This document shows positions 22,071-35,090 of a DNA stretch of 64,000 bases, in pieces; position 1 is the first letter of the stretch, and each line of letters starts with the position of its first letter. Source of the stretch: Apis mellifera (taxonomy: Eukaryota > Arthropoda > Insecta > Hymenoptera > Apidae); NCBI RefSeq assembly GCF_003254395.2, contig NC_037640.1:4694289-4758288 (forward strand). The letters are read 5' to 3'. Both the position numbers and the translations under genes were made by a program. Below the pieces are notes generated by a model. That model was not told the DNA's origin. It made no database searches and saw only the letters and a list, made by a program, of their open reading frames with translations.

Positions 22071-24300
22071 TTTTTTTTTTTACTCCCGATTCTTTGCAAT
22101 TTTAAATTCGAAAGAATAGAAATGGATTTTCGTTTTAATTCTTCTGAATTCGATTAAGTTTAAAGGTGAATGGTTGTTAACAATAATTAATAATTTATTA
22201 TTTAATTAATAATTTAATTTTTTAAAATTAAGTTTCAAATGAATTGTGAAATATAGGTTTAGGTTGTTCAAATTTATAAAAATAAAAGGATGCGATGATT
22301 TGAACAATTTAAAATAGATATTTGTTAACAATTTTTTAAAATTAAATTTCAAATAAATATAGATATATAGATTTCGTCCAAGTTGTTTAAATTTATAAAA
22401 ATAAAAAGACGTAATAATTTGAACAATTTAAACGTGTTGAATATTCGAGTAATTGAATGGGAATTTATTTGAACTTTAATACAATTTAGACATTTTTATT
22501 TATTTGAATTTGAGGAGATAAATGAAATATCTTAATTCGAAGTTAATAATATTTAATAAAAACTTGAATTAGATTTAATAGAATAATATTAATGTGATTT
22601 TAACAGTAACGTTTCAACTGTAGAGTTTGGAAAGAGAATTTATTAATTGTATTTAAAATTGTTTTTTTCTGAAAAAAAATAAATAGATTGTTCAAGTTCA
22701 AGATTTATCTATCTGATGCAAATTTCTTCATGGGATACAACTTTGCAAAAATTCTCTCTTCCTTGATAATTTCTTAGAATAATAAATAGATCTAAGATGA
22801 AAAGATTTATCTTTATGTGACGAAAATCTTATCTGAATTTCGAGAAATTTAGTTTTCGAAATATTACTTCATTTTCAATCGACATCTCTCATCCAAAATT
22901 CGAAAATTATAATTACAAATAATACTTTCGAGATTTAGATAGAAATTTTCAATTCAAAACTGAAAGTAATTAAATTCGATCTCGTTGAATTAACCGGTTC
23001 AAAATTATCTGCAACTTTAATTCCGATTAAGTTTGAAATTGGAAACATTTTGGAAAATTTATCTGAATTTGATGGAATATCGTGCGTACGGAGTGGAAAT
23101 TCAGAAACCCGTGGTGAAATTCAGGATTCCTCCGTCGTGACATGTGGAAATCCAGCTGCTTTCCATTTCTAACCATCACCGATCGTGGTGGACACCAATG
23201 GTTACGGGGCTCCGTGAACCAAGAAAACCGATTTCTATTTTTTTTCTTTCTCTCTCTCTTCTCAACTCTTCTCACTCATCGATCGAAACACAAATAATAT
23301 ATATTTCGATCCTTTTAGAAATTGTCTTCTTCGCTTCTTTCCTTCTTTTGTTCAAAGAGGAGGATTTTTAATAAAATGACGAGTATTTTATTTTTTATTG
23401 CGTGTACTTTTCTATTTTCTCAAAGAGATTATTGAAAAATTAATTAATTCGAATCGATCGAAATAAATTCTTAAAGTCGCGATGGAAGATCGAGATACAT
23501 TGGAATCATAAACGTTTTCCGATTTCGAAGATCGATATCGTTTCTTCTTTAGTCGCCGCGCTTCGATGAATGACAATATTTTTTCGATTACGTTCTCATT
23601 GTTGATTCAGCAGAGTTCAGAGAAACGTCCACCGTGGTTAGAAACGATGACAACGCTTCTACAATTATGTCGTACAGGAATTCTGCAAAGTTTCTTCGAC
23701 TCGAGATTCGATTATTCTCGACGATTCAACGAAACAATTCTTCCTTTCCTCGAATAGTTTTCCATGAAAACTTATATTGTTTCACAGTTTCGTTCAATCC
23801 TTTCCTTTCTATCCTTTTACATCCGTTCTTAAAATCGTTGCATTAAATTTAAAGTTTTAGTATTTTCATCACGATTTCTCGATCGATAAGAATTTGTTTT
23901 TATTGGTTTTAATCATTGCGGAAGAAGTCAGATCGAAAAGTGCTGACTTCTTGAATTGAGAAACGGTGTTATTGCATCGATCACTGGTTTAACAAAATAT
24001 TTAAATACACACGATTGAAAATTTCGATCGGCAATTGATTCTCAGTCACGAAAATCGCCTTATCTTCGATAATGCAACCCGGAAAATATTCGGAATATTT
24101 TCAAATAAAAATATTTTTATACACAATTCCATTAATAAAGATCGAATCGAGTTAAAACAAAACTCAAATTTCGACATATTGTTATAAATTTGGTTTAAAA
24201 AAAATTTCTCCTTTCATTTTTTCTTTTTAAATCATCCCGATAAACGCGATCGATCCATTTCCAGGGATTTACTAAATAAAAAAAAAATAAAAAAGAAGAA
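22071..24300. other. Intron 1, AT-rich, no gene
   Basis: Only short ORFs with no recognisable domain. A slightly richer patch at 23,080-23,280 contains a TC-rich run. Nothing further supported. Confidence 0.55.
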
Positions 24301-24640
24301 GGATCCTTCGATCGAGACATCGCTCGAGGGCCAAATGCCACGCCCTGTATCCGCAATGCACCCCCTGCGAGAGTTGGTGTCGCAGGGGAGCCGTGGAAAA
24401 GGGAGCAGTGTCAGTCCATCGAGGGCGGACATGCGCACTTCCGCCAACCGGAGCCTCCTACGAATCATAGGATGCTGCGCTGAACCAATGGTGGGGGAGA
24501 TGCCCGCCATTGGTCCCCTCTCATCTGCACGAGCTTTTATCTCGTTTCCCTCTCTTCCGCTCCACTAACTTCCCCCACCACCTCCATGCCTCCTCCTCCT
24601 CCTCCTCCTCCTTCCCTCGTTTTCTGCATCTCCCCTTTTT
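24300..24640. promoter_or_regulatory. GC-rich intronic island with inverted CCAAT pair
   Basis: Abrupt rise in GC and complexity. ACCAATGG (24484-24491) and CCATTGGT (24507-24514) form an inverted pair around a G/C-rich spacer. A TCC/TCT-rich tract follows at about 24,585-24,625. Candidate intronic enhancer or cryptic promoter. Confidence 0.35.
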
Positions 24641-25555
24641 CCTTTGCGTTTCGCTGCCCGTACGTTTTTTCTCTTCCAGTTTTTTCCAGCCGATCATTTC
24701 AATTCCAATCATTTTCAATCATTTTTTCGAGGTAATTTTTCGATATTTGTATATTTGTCGTAGAATTTGTTGCTGTTAAATGAAGAAATGGATATAGATT
24801 GCTTTTAAGTATTATTTTTCGAGACTTAAATAAAACTTACTTAACGAAAAACGCTGCTTCACTCATTATCTAATTCTTCGATAATTCTATTTAGGATGAA
24901 ATAATTAATTCTATCTTCTGTAAACAAAGCGCTGATCAATAATAATAATAATATTCTATCTAGATTTTGTGTATCGTTGAGATTAGATTTTAATTCGGCC
25001 TGGGGTCCAAAGTTTATATCCATCGGGGATATAATATTAAATAGAGAAAGAACCGATAGAGGAGACTTAGTTTCAGAGTTGAAAGATCGATATCTTAATG
25101 TATCACAACTTGTCACGCGCTTCGAAATTTTTCGACTCTCTTCAATTTGGAAATTAATCTCAACAATCTCTTACTTCTAATAAATACGATTGATTAACTC
25201 CAATCGATATCGCGATACATGCAAGAACAACATCCTTATCGTTAATTATGAAGCATGTATATATATATATATATATATCCGCCAAATTTACGATTTCTCT
25301 TTTACTTTCGTAACATCGATATCGATCTGTCCAACTCGACGTTGTTTAAACTATCCTCCATTTCGTTCCAAGTTAAATTATTGTTCGATCAAAAAAAATA
25401 TCCCTCTCGAACAAAGAATAATACAGATTTCGATCTCATCGAAATATTTTAGAAACACTCGTAAAGTGTTTCTCGAATCTGAAAATCGAGTTTACTTTAT
25501 CGTTACTTGAAAAAAAGAGATTTCTATTTTTAAAAAGTAAAAGAGGGAAGAAAGA
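24641..25555. other. Intron 1, AT-rich, no gene
   Basis: A short TA repeat lies at about 25,256-25,278. No coding signal. Confidence 0.55.
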
Positions 25556-25559
25556 AAGA

Positions 25560-25915
25560 AAAAGAGAGCATGTGTCACCTAGGATACACACAGGGTGGTA
25601 GGGTGTTACGGCTGGGTAAGTCCAAGGTTGTCAGGGCTACGACTCTCGAAACACACTAACCGACCGCCATCTTTGCTTCTCCTGCGTGGTACTGCGTGGG
25701 TGTATCCGAGCGTGGAGAGAGCGGGGAGGTTGGGGGTGGGTGGAGGGGAGGAGGAGGGGAGGAAGAGCGAGAGAAGAGATAGGGGAAGAGGGAACCAGGC
25801 TGGACGACAAGCCGCTCGGTCGAGAGAAGAGAGGAGAAAATGGAAAATGGTGGAAGAGGGAAAGATGAGAGCGTTGCAGATACGTGTTTGTCAATACGTA
25901 TGTATGTGTGTACAT
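25560..25915. promoter_or_regulatory. GC-rich intronic island, possible internal minus-strand promoter
   Basis: Complex sequence (25,560-25,700) followed by a purine-rich G/A tract (25,715-25,860). On the minus strand it carries AAGATGGCGG at about 25,674-25,665, a YY1/Pho-type word common at animal start sites. A donor-like CTAG|GTGACA follows at about 25,580. The ATG there opens only four codons, so any exon would be non-coding. Confidence 0.3.
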
Positions 25916-25976
25916 AGTGAAATAAGAGCATCAAATCTTTCGATTTTCTTTCCTTCTTTCGATAATAAATAATATT

Positions 25977-26624
25977 ATATAAAATTAATAATATCTTGGA
26001 TATCGAATATTACGAATTTAAATATTTTTCGAATCGATGAAAAAATATAATAATAAACCATTTTTTGGTTAAGAAAAGATAAATTAATTTTAGATGGAAT
26101 CGAACGAGCAAAGAAGATTCGAAAAGAATTGTTGCATATAAAATTCCATCGATCGTATTCGACAACACGATTTCGAAACGCGCGCCATTATCTCTTATAT
26201 AAAATTAATAATATCTTGGATATCGAATATTATTACGAATTTAAATACTTCGAATCGATGAAGAAACATATATCATTTTCTGGTTAAGAGAAGATAAATT
26301 AATTTTAGATGGACTCGAACGAGCAAAGAAGATTCGAAAAGAATTGTTGCATATAAAATTCCATCGATCGTATTCGACAACACGATTTCGAAACGCGCGC
26401 CATTATCTCTTATATAAAATTAATAATATCTTGGATATCGAATATTATTACGAATTTAAATACTTCGAATCGATGAAGAAACATATACCATTTTCCGGTT
26501 AAGAGAAGATAAATTAATTTTAGATGGAATCGAACGAGCAAAGAAGATTCGAAAAGAATTGTTGCATATAAAATTCCATCGATCGTATTCGACAACGCGA
26601 TTTCGAAACACGCGCCATTATCTC
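25977..26624. repeat. Tandem triplication, units of about 215-220 bp
   Basis: AAAATTAATAATATCTTGGA begins at 25981, 26201 and 26416. Copies two and three are nearly identical; copy one is a little more divergent. Each unit also carries AACGAGCAAAGAAGATTCG and a CGCGCGCCATTATCT-type end. Confidence 0.95.
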
Positions 26625-28595
26625 GCCGGAGCATGATCAGCTTTTCTCCGAAAACGATGATCTGTCCGTGTGTAAACACGAGAAATGACCTCTAGAGCAA
26701 ATAATATCGGGGAATTTACCTCGTATTCTCCTCGAGAGGAATGAAAAAAGTTTTCTATTCCGTGTTTGTTTGTTTCGTTTCCTTGTTTGTCTCTATCGAA
26801 AGGAATTATCGTTAAAAAGCAATAGGATAGAATCGTGTGTAAGAAAAACATTAAAATGGACAATTTATCGAATTGTCGAGAATTTTGAGAGGAACAAATC
26901 TAAGTTAAGAAAATTTGGACGATCGAGATTGTAATAATTAAATGAGATTAAAAGAAAGGAATGAATTCAGAATAAATTAAAAATTATTTAATTGCGAGTG
27001 GGAAACGGGAAAATTAAAATTTAGTTATTTTTCATCCATATTTTTTCTATCTTTACAGCTACGATGTTTCATTTTATTTTTTTCTTATATTTAAGTTAAT
27101 GGATAGTCGGGCAAATATATTTACTTTATGGCGCTCGAAGGAAAATTGATGGTACACGAAAAGTAGACAAGTAATTGTTGTAATATAACCTATGTAACTA
27201 TAAACAGTCTCTTCCTGTGTGGCACTCTGTATTCCCTCTGTGTTACCTGTGTTACGTGCATAACAAACATAAAACGCATCCACGTTTTATTACATCGATT
27301 ATCGTGTACCCGGAAAATTATGTTGTTTATATACGAATCTAACGTCGAAAATGAAAATTATCGCGTTAACTGTTACTTTCTCTCTCTCTTTTTAACGAAT
27401 ACTCGAATTAAACATGGCGTACGTTTAACGTCCCAAATACAATTGTAAATTTCAAATTTATTGACCGACCAATCGTTTTATTAAAAAAAAATATAAATAT
27501 ATGAAACGATGGAAGAAAACGTTTTTAACCTAATAGATTCAAAATACATTCTTAACTATCTTATCTTTTTAAATATCTGATATTATCATTCATTGAAAAC
27601 GTCACGAGTGATCGGTATGATTGATAAAAATTTCAATAAATCCATTGACGAATGGATATCATTTAAAAAAAAAATGTTATTAATCTATCGAATATCTTTC
27701 ATTCCAATAATCGTTTCGAATAAAAAAAGAAGAACCGACGATTCTTCTATTCGGAGATTTTTCGATCTCGACCTCGAATTCGATCGATCTTTCACAATAT
27801 ATATATATATTAATTACCATTAATATCCATCCACAGAGATAGAAATGATAAAAAGGGAGATTATTTCATAGTGGGAATGTTAAAACGCGAGGAGGAAACA
27901 CGTTTTCTCACGTTTTCAAGATTTTCTTGGGAACAACCATGGTGGATCCATCGTTGTAACGAACGCATGAAAAATGAAAGGCAACGTTCGTTCGTTCGTT
28001 CGTTTCGCGCACAGGATCGAAGAAAATTCTTTCTCAGGCCTGGCGAAACCAGAACGAATCGTTAATCGTGATATTCTAATTTCCACCGTCCACTATCCTC
28101 CTCCCATTCCTTTCGTTTCGAGATCTCCTTTCGTCACTTTGATCCTCTCTCGAAGAAACGTCTACAAAGATATCGGGACAGGCCTGATTCTCGTGAAAAT
28201 TATTGCTACCCGTTTCTTAAAATGATAAATCATGATTGTTTGATTTTTACCTTTCAATGGATAAAATTAATAGATAGTTCATAGAATTTTTGTTATTCGA
28301 AAAATTGTCGTTTCATTAAACGATACTCTGCCGACGATTTTTAAGTTTATATTTATCATGAATAATTCATAGCTATTATAGAACGCTCTATGAATTAAAA
28401 AAACCTTTCTCTCTCTCTCTCAAATTCAATTCCAAATAACGTCGATTAATCGAGATTCATCACCCTCGTTCATATCCCTTTAAAAAAAGAGATTAGATTA
28501 GATCTAAAAAAAGAAATTAATTCCACAGGTGCAACACGATTACAATAATGAAATATCGACAATAATATTCTTACAAGAAATAAAAATCTAAGGTG
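26625..28595. other. Intron 1, mixed composition, no gene
   Basis: Short ORFs only. Local TTCG repeats lie near 27,985-28,005. No domain, splice set or RNA gene recognised. Confidence 0.5.
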
Positions 28596-28880
28596 AAAGT
28601 TTTGGACGACGAGATTGCAGGTAAGGGGAGGCTCGATAATTTCAAACGTCCAGCACGGATTACTTGGTCATTTGGTATCTATCGCCACCACCCCTTTGCA
28701 ATTCTCTTCTGGTAACGATCCACGACGCAGCTGGCCACAGGTAGTATGGTATGACGACCGCGTCTCTAGGTATATGCGGAAACACTCGGTTGGGCCACGT
28801 ATACGAGGATTCTTTACGTGACATCCTTTGCGGTGGCTCGCGCACCTTGGTCAATAGAAAACGTGGTCGAGAAAAGTGGC
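28596..28880. promoter_or_regulatory. Complex GC-richer intronic island
   Basis: About 270 bp of non-repetitive, high-complexity sequence with the E-box CAGCTG (near 28,730) and neighbouring CAGGTA. It sits inside AT-rich intron DNA. Candidate conserved non-coding element. Confidence 0.3.
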
Positions 28881-29376
28881 TGGTTTATACCGATTATCTC
28901 TCATTGACAGCGAAACCCAATCCACGAGAGAACAAGACTCCATCGTTGACAAGATTTCAAAGATTGGGACGATTGCTATATTTTTCGCTTGAGAAGAAAG
29001 AATACTTAGAATAATGGATGGATGATTATATAATCGATCAAATTTTTTTTACCTATTATTTTAGAGAACTTTAGAGTTCTTGAAGAAATTCGATGAGCAA
29101 GGTTAATTTTGGAGATTTCGAGCCAAGTTGTCATCAAATCGGAGGTAGAGTAATTGTCATGGATAATGTTTAAATTAATCAGGTGGTAGGGTTTTGTATG
29201 GAGGGTGAGAGTGTGGAGAGGGTGAGAAAAGGGAGCGGTCGACTTTCCACGCCACGCCCCAATCCGTGGCGGCCCTTCCTCCCTTCGAAAACGTGTTTTT
29301 CCCGCCTGTTAACCTCGGCCAAACATTTCCAAACTGGTGCCTAGTCACCTGTGCTCGAAAATATATTTTGAATTTG

Positions 29377-29407
<31 letters not shown>

Positions 29408-29781
29408 TTTTAGATAGAAGATGGTGCTAAATTTCGTCTGTTTATATTTTTTTCCATGAGTTTTTTTTAATATTCCCGTGTGTTGAATAACCTGTCTTCG
29501 AGGGAAGAAAAAATTCAAGCGGAATATCGGTGATATTCGATCGAGATTAAAACGAAAACAATGGTTCGTTATCGATACAATGAGCACAGTGTAGAAGAAT
29601 CTTTTCGAAGATTTAAGTATACTTTTTACGATCTAGTGAATATATCAGGTAATTACTTAAGATCATCTCGAATGTTCCCGTTAATCTCTCGATTATTTTT
29701 CCACGAAGGAACATTTGACCATGTTGTTCACGTCTGTTTACTAATTAAATTAATACAATTTTTAAAAAGACAAACTGAAAA
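28881..29781. other. Intron 1, no gene
   Basis: Mixed DNA with a GC-richer stretch at 29,195-29,345 and a TATA repeat at about 29,378-29,406. Nothing coding. Confidence 0.5.
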
Positions 29782-31410
29782 GAATTTATATGGAATACAT
29801 CGACCGCCATTTTATATTAACCGATTAAAATTTTTTGAACGACCATCACGATCTTACTTCAATTATTTAAGAACCTCTCCGATCCTTCAACTTCCTCAAA
29901 TTTTCAACCAACCCAAAATCTATCTCTTTCTTATTAAAATTAAATTCAACTCGAATATTCAATAAACTCATCGCGAAAGAGAATTTATATGGAACATCGA
30001 CCGCCATTTTACATTAACCGATACGATTCAAATTTTTCGAACGACCATCACGATCCCTCTCCGATCTTTCAACTTCCTCAAGTTTTCAACCAACTCAAAA
30101 TCTATCTCTTTCTTATTAAAATTAAATTCAACTCGAATATTCAATAAACTCATCGCGAAAGAGAATTTATATGGAACATCGACCGCCATTTTACATTAAC
30201 CGATTCAAATTTTTGAACGATCATCACGATCTTACTTCAATTATTTAAGAACCTCTCCGATCCTTCAACTTCCTCAAGTTTTCAACCAACCCAAAATCTA
30301 TCTCTTTCTAATTAAAATTAAATTCAACTCGAATATTTAATAAATTCATCGCGAGAGAGAAAGGGAAAAGAATTTATATGGAACATCAACCGCCATTTTA
30401 CATTAACCGATACAATTAAAATTTCTTGAACGACCATCACGATCTTACTTCAATTATTTAAGAACCTCTCCCTCTTCAACTTCCTCAAATTTTCAATTCA
30501 AAATCTATCTCTTTCTTATTAAAATTAAATTCAACTCGAATATTCAATAAACTCATCGCGAAAGAAAAAGGGAAAAGAATTTATATGGAACATCGACCGC
30601 CATTTTACATTAACCGATACAATTAAAATTTTTTGAAAGACCATCACGATCTTACTTCAATTATTTAAGAACCTCTCCGATCCTTCAATTTCCTCAAGTT
30701 TTCAACCAACCCAAAATCTATCTCTTTCTAATTAAAATTAAATTCAACTCGAATATTTAATAAATTCATCGCGAGAGAGAAAGGGAAAAGAATTTATATG
30801 GAACATCAACCGCCATTTTACATTAACCGATACAATTAAAATTTCTTGAACGACCATCACGATCTTACTTCAATTATTTAAGAACCTCTCCCTCTTCAAC
30901 TTCCTCAAATTTTCAATTCAAAATCTATCTCTTTCTTATTAAAATTAAATTCAACTCGAATATTCAATAAACTCATCGCGAAAGAAAAAGGGAAAAGAAT
31001 TTATATGGAACATCGACCGCCATTTTACATTAACCGATACAATTAAAATTTTTTGAAAGACCATCACGATCTTACTTCAATTATTTAAGAACCTCTCCGA
31101 TCCTTCAACTTCCTCAAGTTTTCAACCAACCCAAAATCTATCTCTTTCTAATTAAAATTAAATTCAACTCGAATATTCAATAAACTCATCGCGAAAGAAA
31201 AAGGGAAAAGAATTTATATGGAACATCGACCGCCATTTTACATTAACCGATACAATTAAAATTTTTTGAAAGACCATCACGATCTTACTTCAATTATTTA
31301 AGAACCTCTCCGATCCTTCAACTTCCTCAAATTTTCAATTCAAAATCTATCTCTTTCTTATTAAAATTAAATTCAACTCGAATATTCAATAAACTCATCG
31401 CGAGAGAAAA
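29782..31410. repeat. Tandem array, eight units of about 180-213 bp with higher-order pairing
   Basis: GAATTTATATGGA begins units at 29782, 29981, 30163, 30370, 30577, 30790, 30997 and 31210. Each unit also carries CGACCGCCATTTTA or a one-base variant, and CATCACGATC. From 30370 on, alternating unit types repeat as a pair of about 420 bp (30370 and 30790 match best, as do 30577 and 30997). Open frames inside are repeat artefacts. Confidence 0.95.
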
Positions 31411-31419
31411 AGGAAAAAA

Positions 31420-31960
31420 TAAAAAAGCTTACACGTGTCTCAACGCAAGATACTACTCCATCCTCGAAGATGGTCAGTCCTTTCACGGGAGCGGTTCGAA
31501 AGATAATCCCTGGCAGATAAGGGAAATTCAGGTCCTTATCTCTGCCGGACTTATTATCTGGAGTCGGACTATCATCGTCTCTCTCTCTCTCCGTCTCTCT
31601 TTGCACGCGCATCGATAGATTAGAATCTAGAAACACGTCACCACGATCGCGAGATCGTCCGCGCCTTTCCTCCTCTTCCTCCACCGGAGGAAATCGCTAT
31701 CGAGCGAGGGCGAAAAAATCGATACCAGGCTTCCTGGAAACTGAGCGACTCGTAGTAGAAGAGTTACGATTGCGTCATCGGGGACGATCCGCAAACATAA
31801 TCTCGTTATCTCCGTAAGCTTTCGTTCCGCGGACGCGAATTTTTCAGCTTTTCAGCTTTCGAAAGAGTCTTGGCCGAGGCTCCGACAGTTTTTTCCGTCT
31901 AATCCCTCTCTCGTATTTCGTCTTTGAGGTTATGTCGGTGAGTTTCGAGGTTAAGTTATT
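31420..31960. promoter_or_regulatory. Intronic island with a GATA-site cluster
   Basis: Complex DNA directly after the array. GATA-type words lie at 31501-31506 (AGATAA), 31515-31522 (AGATAAGG), 31534-31541 (CCTTATCT) and about 31553-31558 (TTATCT). The middle two form an inverted pair. Candidate enhancer; in flies hindsight is a target of GATA-dependent programmes, so a role is plausible but inferred. Confidence 0.35.
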
Positions 31961-34190
31961 TTTATTTGACTGCGATGCCATCGATCGTAATTCGATTCGA
32001 TTTCCTTTGCGAGTTTTTTGGGAGGATTTTTCTGCGTTTGAATTGTGTCACGTTATTATGGGATGAGGTCGGTGAGGTTATGTAAGAGATCTTTTAAACG
32101 ATCGTTATGCGATATTAGTGACACGTTGATTTTTTTTTTTTCCTTTCTTCGCAGTTTGCTCTTGAAATTGAATTGTATACAGGATGGTCGATAAGATTGG
32201 AAATTATTTTTTCTTTTTTATAATTGGAAGGGAGAATAATTATTTGAATTTTCAAGTGGTTTGATTTCAAGTTTTTACAGTTGGATCACGAAAGATGATT
32301 CGATTGTTCGAGGTTATGTAAGATTTGTAGATTGATAGATACATTAAATGGTTTGAATCTATGAATTTTGATTAATAACGTTTTCGTTAAATTTTTACTA
32401 GGGAAGATTACGTGGTAAGGTTAATTTTTATCAATTTCGATTAACACTTGAAAATAGAAATTAAAAGTTTCAATATTATTTACGATCGAAAATTATATAG
32501 GATTAAACGACGAAATTTCGAATTACATAAGTTTTATAGGCGAAGCTTTTGAAACAAATTCCGAGAAAATTTATTTACGATATTAACCTTTCCAATAATT
32601 CGATTGATCGCGAATTGAAAACAGAGTTATCTACAAAGAGATTTCGTACAATCCATCTTTCGAAAACAACAGCTAAATTAATCCAATCCAAATTTTGGAA
32701 TAAAAAATTTCTCCAAAACCGAGTTTTACTTTTCAGAAAGAAATCAATACAAAATTTTATTTATAATTTCTCCCTTTTAAACCAAGTTAAAAAAAAGAAT
32801 ATATATACATATATAAATAATTCCTATCTTAATTTCCAAATCAAACAAATCGATTAATTTCTCGGAACGTGCTCTCCTCTATCGTTTATCAATCATTTTC
32901 GCCGAAACGGAATCTCGTGTAACATTGACACGCGAATTTCAATGGAGAGAACGTGCGCCGCGTTCTTGAAACGAAAATCCCATTACACGCAGACTTAATG
33001 GAGACACCGATAGGCATCGATATTTTGTGTGTTAATCGGGGAAGAATAGAGAGAAAGAGAGAGGAGGAGGAGGAATAGCGGAATAAGCGAGCGAGAGAGA
33101 GAGAGAGAGAGAGACGCGCGATACAACGGTCACGAACGATAATATCTTTTCTCCCTCCCCCTTTCCCTCCTCCTCTTTCCGTTGTAGCACACAACTCGGG
33201 TTTGCTCATTAACCATGGATCGAATTTCGGTCGTTTCCTCGCATCCTGTTGCCTCTCAGCCTAAATAATTCCCAGGCCACCGATAAATCGGTTTTAACGC
33301 CGCCTCGGGTCGATCCGAAAAACAATGGGCTCCTTCGTTAGAACGGCAATAAGAGGAGAGGAGAGGAGAGGAGGAAGGGAGGAGAATCGTACGAAAAATT
33401 CTGGTAAATTCTGTTTCTTCTTTTTCTTCTTCCTTTTTTTTTCCCTCCCTCCTTTTTTTTCCAATCACCTTGGAAGAAAGAACAAAGATTGAAAATAAAA
33501 CGTTTCCGGGATGACTTTTGATCTCTTCGAAGGAGGTGAATCGGAAGGTTTTTTGAAATTTAGATAGCGGCGGGTCGAAAACAATGATGTGGTTAATTTG
33601 AAAGATTATTAGGTTGATAAGTACACGTAGTTTCTATATTTTAGACGATTTTTATTTTTTTTTTTTTTTTGGATTTATCAGAGAAGATTTTGGAGGATAT
33701 TGAATCGAATTTTTTAACGAAAGCTTCTCGAGTTTTTGTAAATTTTAAAAAATAAATAATTGTTCAATAATTCGAAGATGCCGGAGATGAAATTATTTAT
33801 CGATATTCTAAACGATTATTTAGATCTTACATAAATATAATGTTTACCAGTTTAATCCGATATATTTCACCTTTCATCTTATTTAGAAATTTATTCAGAA
33901 TTTTAAGCGATCTATATTTGAGAAGGGAGGATGGATACGATTATTAAGAGAAATTATGATCGACCTGTGCAAAATTTTTCACGACGAAACGAACGAGATG
34001 TCGTTCCCTGTTACATCTTTTCGATATCTCGAATCGAAGAATCTTACTTTCCATTGGGATGGAAAAAAAAAAGAAAAAAAGAAACGCAGGAGGAATCGAA
34101 TGGCCTGACTAGAAATTCCTTATCGTCGGCCGTCGAGAAAGAAAGACAGGTCCATCACCCGACTGCAAAATAACAGGGAAAAAGAATACA
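31961..34190. other. Intron 1, no gene; GA microsatellite
   Basis: A pure GA run lies at about 33,093-33,114 within a purine-rich zone. GGAGA repeats lie near 33,353-33,385. Short ORFs only. Confidence 0.55.
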
Positions 34191-34196
34191 ACGTAC

Positions 34197-34218
34197 CTTT
34201 AGACGTAGAGAAATCCAT
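34197..34218 (-). CDS. peb: Proposed first coding exon of the RREB1/hindsight gene (MDFSTSK + 1 nt)
   Basis: On the minus strand, GAAAACATGG gives a good start context and an in-frame TAA lies four codons upstream. Seven codons (MDFSTSK) plus one base end at a consensus donor, AAAG|GTACGT. The next known exon starts at 19338 after TTTCAG with two bases that need exactly one base from upstream. Joining makes GTG (Val), and the reading continues TVKSGDPSDQ. The implied intron is 14,858 bp. The link is inference from phase and signals; another first exon could exist. Confidence 0.6.
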
Positions 34219-35090
34219 GTTTTCCACTTAACGTCGTGGCCGATTCATGGAGTTGCAAGGCTGGTCTCTTTAATACTTAAAATCCAATTAAAATGGTGTG
34301 GGATGCACTTAAGCACACGAGATTGCTCTGCCATATAGAGCCACACTCGAATCAAAAAAAAAAAAAAATCTTTGTATTTGACACAATTTCTTCTCGTATT
34401 TCTCAAATACGAAACTTCAGCGTCAACTTTTTAACTTAATATTAACTTAACGATTTACGTAATTAATACGGAAACTAAATTTAACGTACAACTAAATTAC
34501 TACTATTTTTATATTAACTATTTTAATATCTAAAATAATGTTAACACGATAAAGAAAAAAAATTCGAATGGTCCCTTAACGCGAATTAACTTAAACCGAA
34601 AAAAAAAAAAAAACACAGATAAATATGGGAATGTTCTTATTTGCGTTTCGAACGTCTTATCTGAACTTCTGTAATTAATTTACATCGATCACAACACTTG
34701 ATCTATAGTTTTTTCATCCGGCACCATAACTTGACAGTAACATCAGGCACTTCTTTTATTCCGATCGAATCCTTTAATCCGTTCGAATACATTGACTTGC
34801 ACCCTGGAGAGAGAGGGAGAGAGACTTGCACATCCACGCGCCACCGAGGAACGAAGGAGGAATTCTGAATTCGGGTATTCAGGCCGTTCAATACGTACGG
34901 TATCACGGACACGGACAAACTGATCACGATCAAGCGTATTCACAGACTCTTTAAACTCTCTAAATTCCGGAATAATGTCTGACGTATACAAGAGTGGGAT
35001 ATATATGAACACAAGGTTTGCACGGGAACACGTCGTATCGGATCGGTGTACAGCGACGAAATGACACTGCTTCTGAACTTGTGACTGACA
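34219..35090 (-). promoter_or_regulatory. 5' UTR and core promoter region of the RREB1/hindsight gene
   Basis: A minus-strand initiator-like TCAGT lies at 35088-35084 (context GTCAGTCA), with complex, stop-rich, UTR-like DNA between it and the start codon. Whether another 5' UTR intron exists is unclear. An AG after a pyrimidine-poor stretch near 34,255 is a weak acceptor. Confidence 0.35.
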
